Source: Acetobacter sacchari (GTDB lineage Bacteria; Pseudomonadota; Alphaproteobacteria; Acetobacterales; Acetobacteraceae). Taken from it: DNA of 64,000 nt. The translations under genes and the position numbers were made by a program. The stretch is taken from positions 62,001-126,000 of the forward strand of contig NZ_JAFVMF010000013.1 of the NCBI RefSeq assembly GCF_017377715.1, in the 5' to 3' direction. The notes beneath the pieces are model-generated. The model did no database searches, had not been told where the DNA came from, and saw nothing but the letters and a program-made list of their open reading frames with translations. This document shows positions 63,318 through 64,000 of the stretch, piece after piece (position 1 is the stretch's first letter; each line of letters begins with the position of its first letter).

Positions 63318-64000
63318 ATGATCTCGTCAATTCTGGGCAGCTTCATCGTCACATGCGCCCGGCGCGCATGGATCGTCCTTCTGGTGTTCCTACTGCTCGG
63401 TTCGGGAACCGTATGGGTCACAATGACCCATCTTGGCGTTACAACCGACACCAGCAAAATGCTCTCCGACAAACTGGCCTGGAAACAGCGTTCCGACCGG
63501 CTAAGCAAGCTGTTTCCCCAGAAGGACGATCTGCTCGTCGCGGTGATCGAGGCGAAGCTGCCTGAAGAAGGACGCGCGGCCGCTCGTGAACTGGCGGCGC
63601 GGCTGTCGACCGACCATACGCATTTCAATTACGTGCGGCTGCCTGACGACAATCCCTACCTGAACCGCAACGGGTTGATGTTCCTCGATCCCAAGCCGCT
63701 GGAGAAGGTTCTGGACGACACCGTCGCCGCACAGCCGTTCCTCGGCGCGCTTGCCGCCGATCCTTCGTCGCGTGGCCTGTTCGATGCGCTTGGCCTGATC
63801 GCCGAAGGAGTCAAGCGCGGACAGGCCAATCTGAAAGGCTTTCAGTCCGCGCTCGACGGGTTCGCAGGCAATCTTGAAGCCGCCGCTGACGGGCGTCCGC
63901 AATTGCTGTCCTGGCAGAAACTGCTCGCCGGGGGGCTGAGCGATCTCTCCGGCCGTTATCAGTTCGTCATTACGCAGCCCAAGCTCGACTACGGCTCCCT
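63318..64000 (+). CDS. hpnN: Hopanoid-associated RND transporter HpnN (truncated by window end)
   Basis: At least 227 aa; the gene runs out of the window. An N-terminal transmembrane helix (about residues 17-38) is followed by TDTSKMLSDKLAWKQRSDRLSKLFPQKDDLLVAVIEA, the periplasmic-loop pattern of HpnN-like MMPL/RND proteins, and later NPYLNRNGLMFLDPKPLEKVLDD. HpnN moves hopanoids toward the outer membrane in Rhodopseudomonas. No frame break is visible. The ATG at 63318 begins MISSILGSFIVTCARRAW. Hopanoid genes may continue to the right. Confidence 0.85.
   Translation, partial: MISSILGSFIVTCARRAWIVLLVFLLLGSGTVWVTMTHLGVTTDTSKMLSDKLAWKQRSDRLSKLFPQKDDLLVAVIEAKLPEEGRAAARELAARLSTDHTHFNYVRLPDDNPYLNRNGLMFLDPKPLEKVLDDTVAAQPFLGALAADPSSRGLFDALGLIAEGVKRGQANLKGFQSALDGFAGNLEAAADGRPQLLSWQKLLAGGLSDLSGRYQFVITQPKLDYGS

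Noticed and set aside
1-64000. CRISPR arrays, insertion sequences, integrases and tRNA or rRNA genes
   Set aside because: I looked for spaced direct repeats, transposase motifs, and conserved tRNA/rRNA blocks and found none that hold up; the only tandem repeat is the 15-bp pair at 26.7 kb.

Overview
The window reads as the chromosome of a GC-rich alphaproteobacterium, most likely an acetic acid bacterium or a relative (Acetobacteraceae). The reasons are the codon bias (long antisense shadow frames everywhere), several TonB-dependent receptors with His/Lys/Ala-rich N-termini, the order zapA - 6S RNA - 5-formyl-THF cyclo-ligase, and a hopanoid transporter gene (hpnN) at the right edge. I found no rRNA, tRNA, insertion sequence, integrase or CRISPR array. 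The lineage is inferred from gene style, not from a marker gene.

Region 1 (0-24 kb) is iron uptake mixed with housekeeping. A FecCD-type permease and its ATPase meet a TonB-dependent receptor convergently, with a terminator between them. Next come a secreted PI-PLC-like enzyme, a catecholate-type siderophore receptor behind a Fur-like palindrome, a Sel1-repeat protein, an AlkA-type DNA glycosylase and a TonB energy transducer. Purine salvage and small housekeeping genes follow: amn, a thioesterase, a phosphoribosyltransferase, a YmdB-like phosphoesterase and a possibly exported deaminase. After these lie the zapA / 6S RNA block, a degenerate ThiE-like protein, a PepSY iron-reductase-like membrane protein with a coupled 56-aa partner and its own Fur-like box, and a flippase.

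Region 2 (24-30 kb) holds ndk, an ABC-F ATPase, a periplasmic cyclophilin, an AraC regulator divergent from a methyltransferase, and a glycine-rich lipoprotein.

Region 3 (30.4-50.7 kb) is the most interesting part. Two divergent gene sets flank an RpiR regulator and a perfect 10-bp inverted repeat. The left set (minus strand) is a TonB receptor, a CapA-like metallophosphatase, an N-acyl-D-amino-acid deacylase, a G3E GTPase and an M81 (MlrC-like) peptidase. The right set (plus strand) is an N-carbamoyl-D-amino-acid hydrolase, two MFS carriers, an amidase, an M20 amidohydrolase, a GntP permease, a DSD1-type PLP enzyme, RidA and a second M81 peptidase. Together they look like one system that imports a D-residue-containing peptide or N-blocked D-amino acids, strips the blocking groups, and dehydrates or deaminates the D-amino acid, with RidA clearing the reactive enamine.

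Region 4 (50.7-64 kb) begins with an XRE (MmyB-type) regulator divergent from an SDR, then ACC deaminase (acdS) with its Lrp-type regulator (acdR), an AqpZ-like aquaporin, an MFS exporter, an AI-2E family protein with a small lipoprotein, a glycosyltransferase, the def-fmt-truA cluster, and the 5' part of hpnN, cut by the window end.
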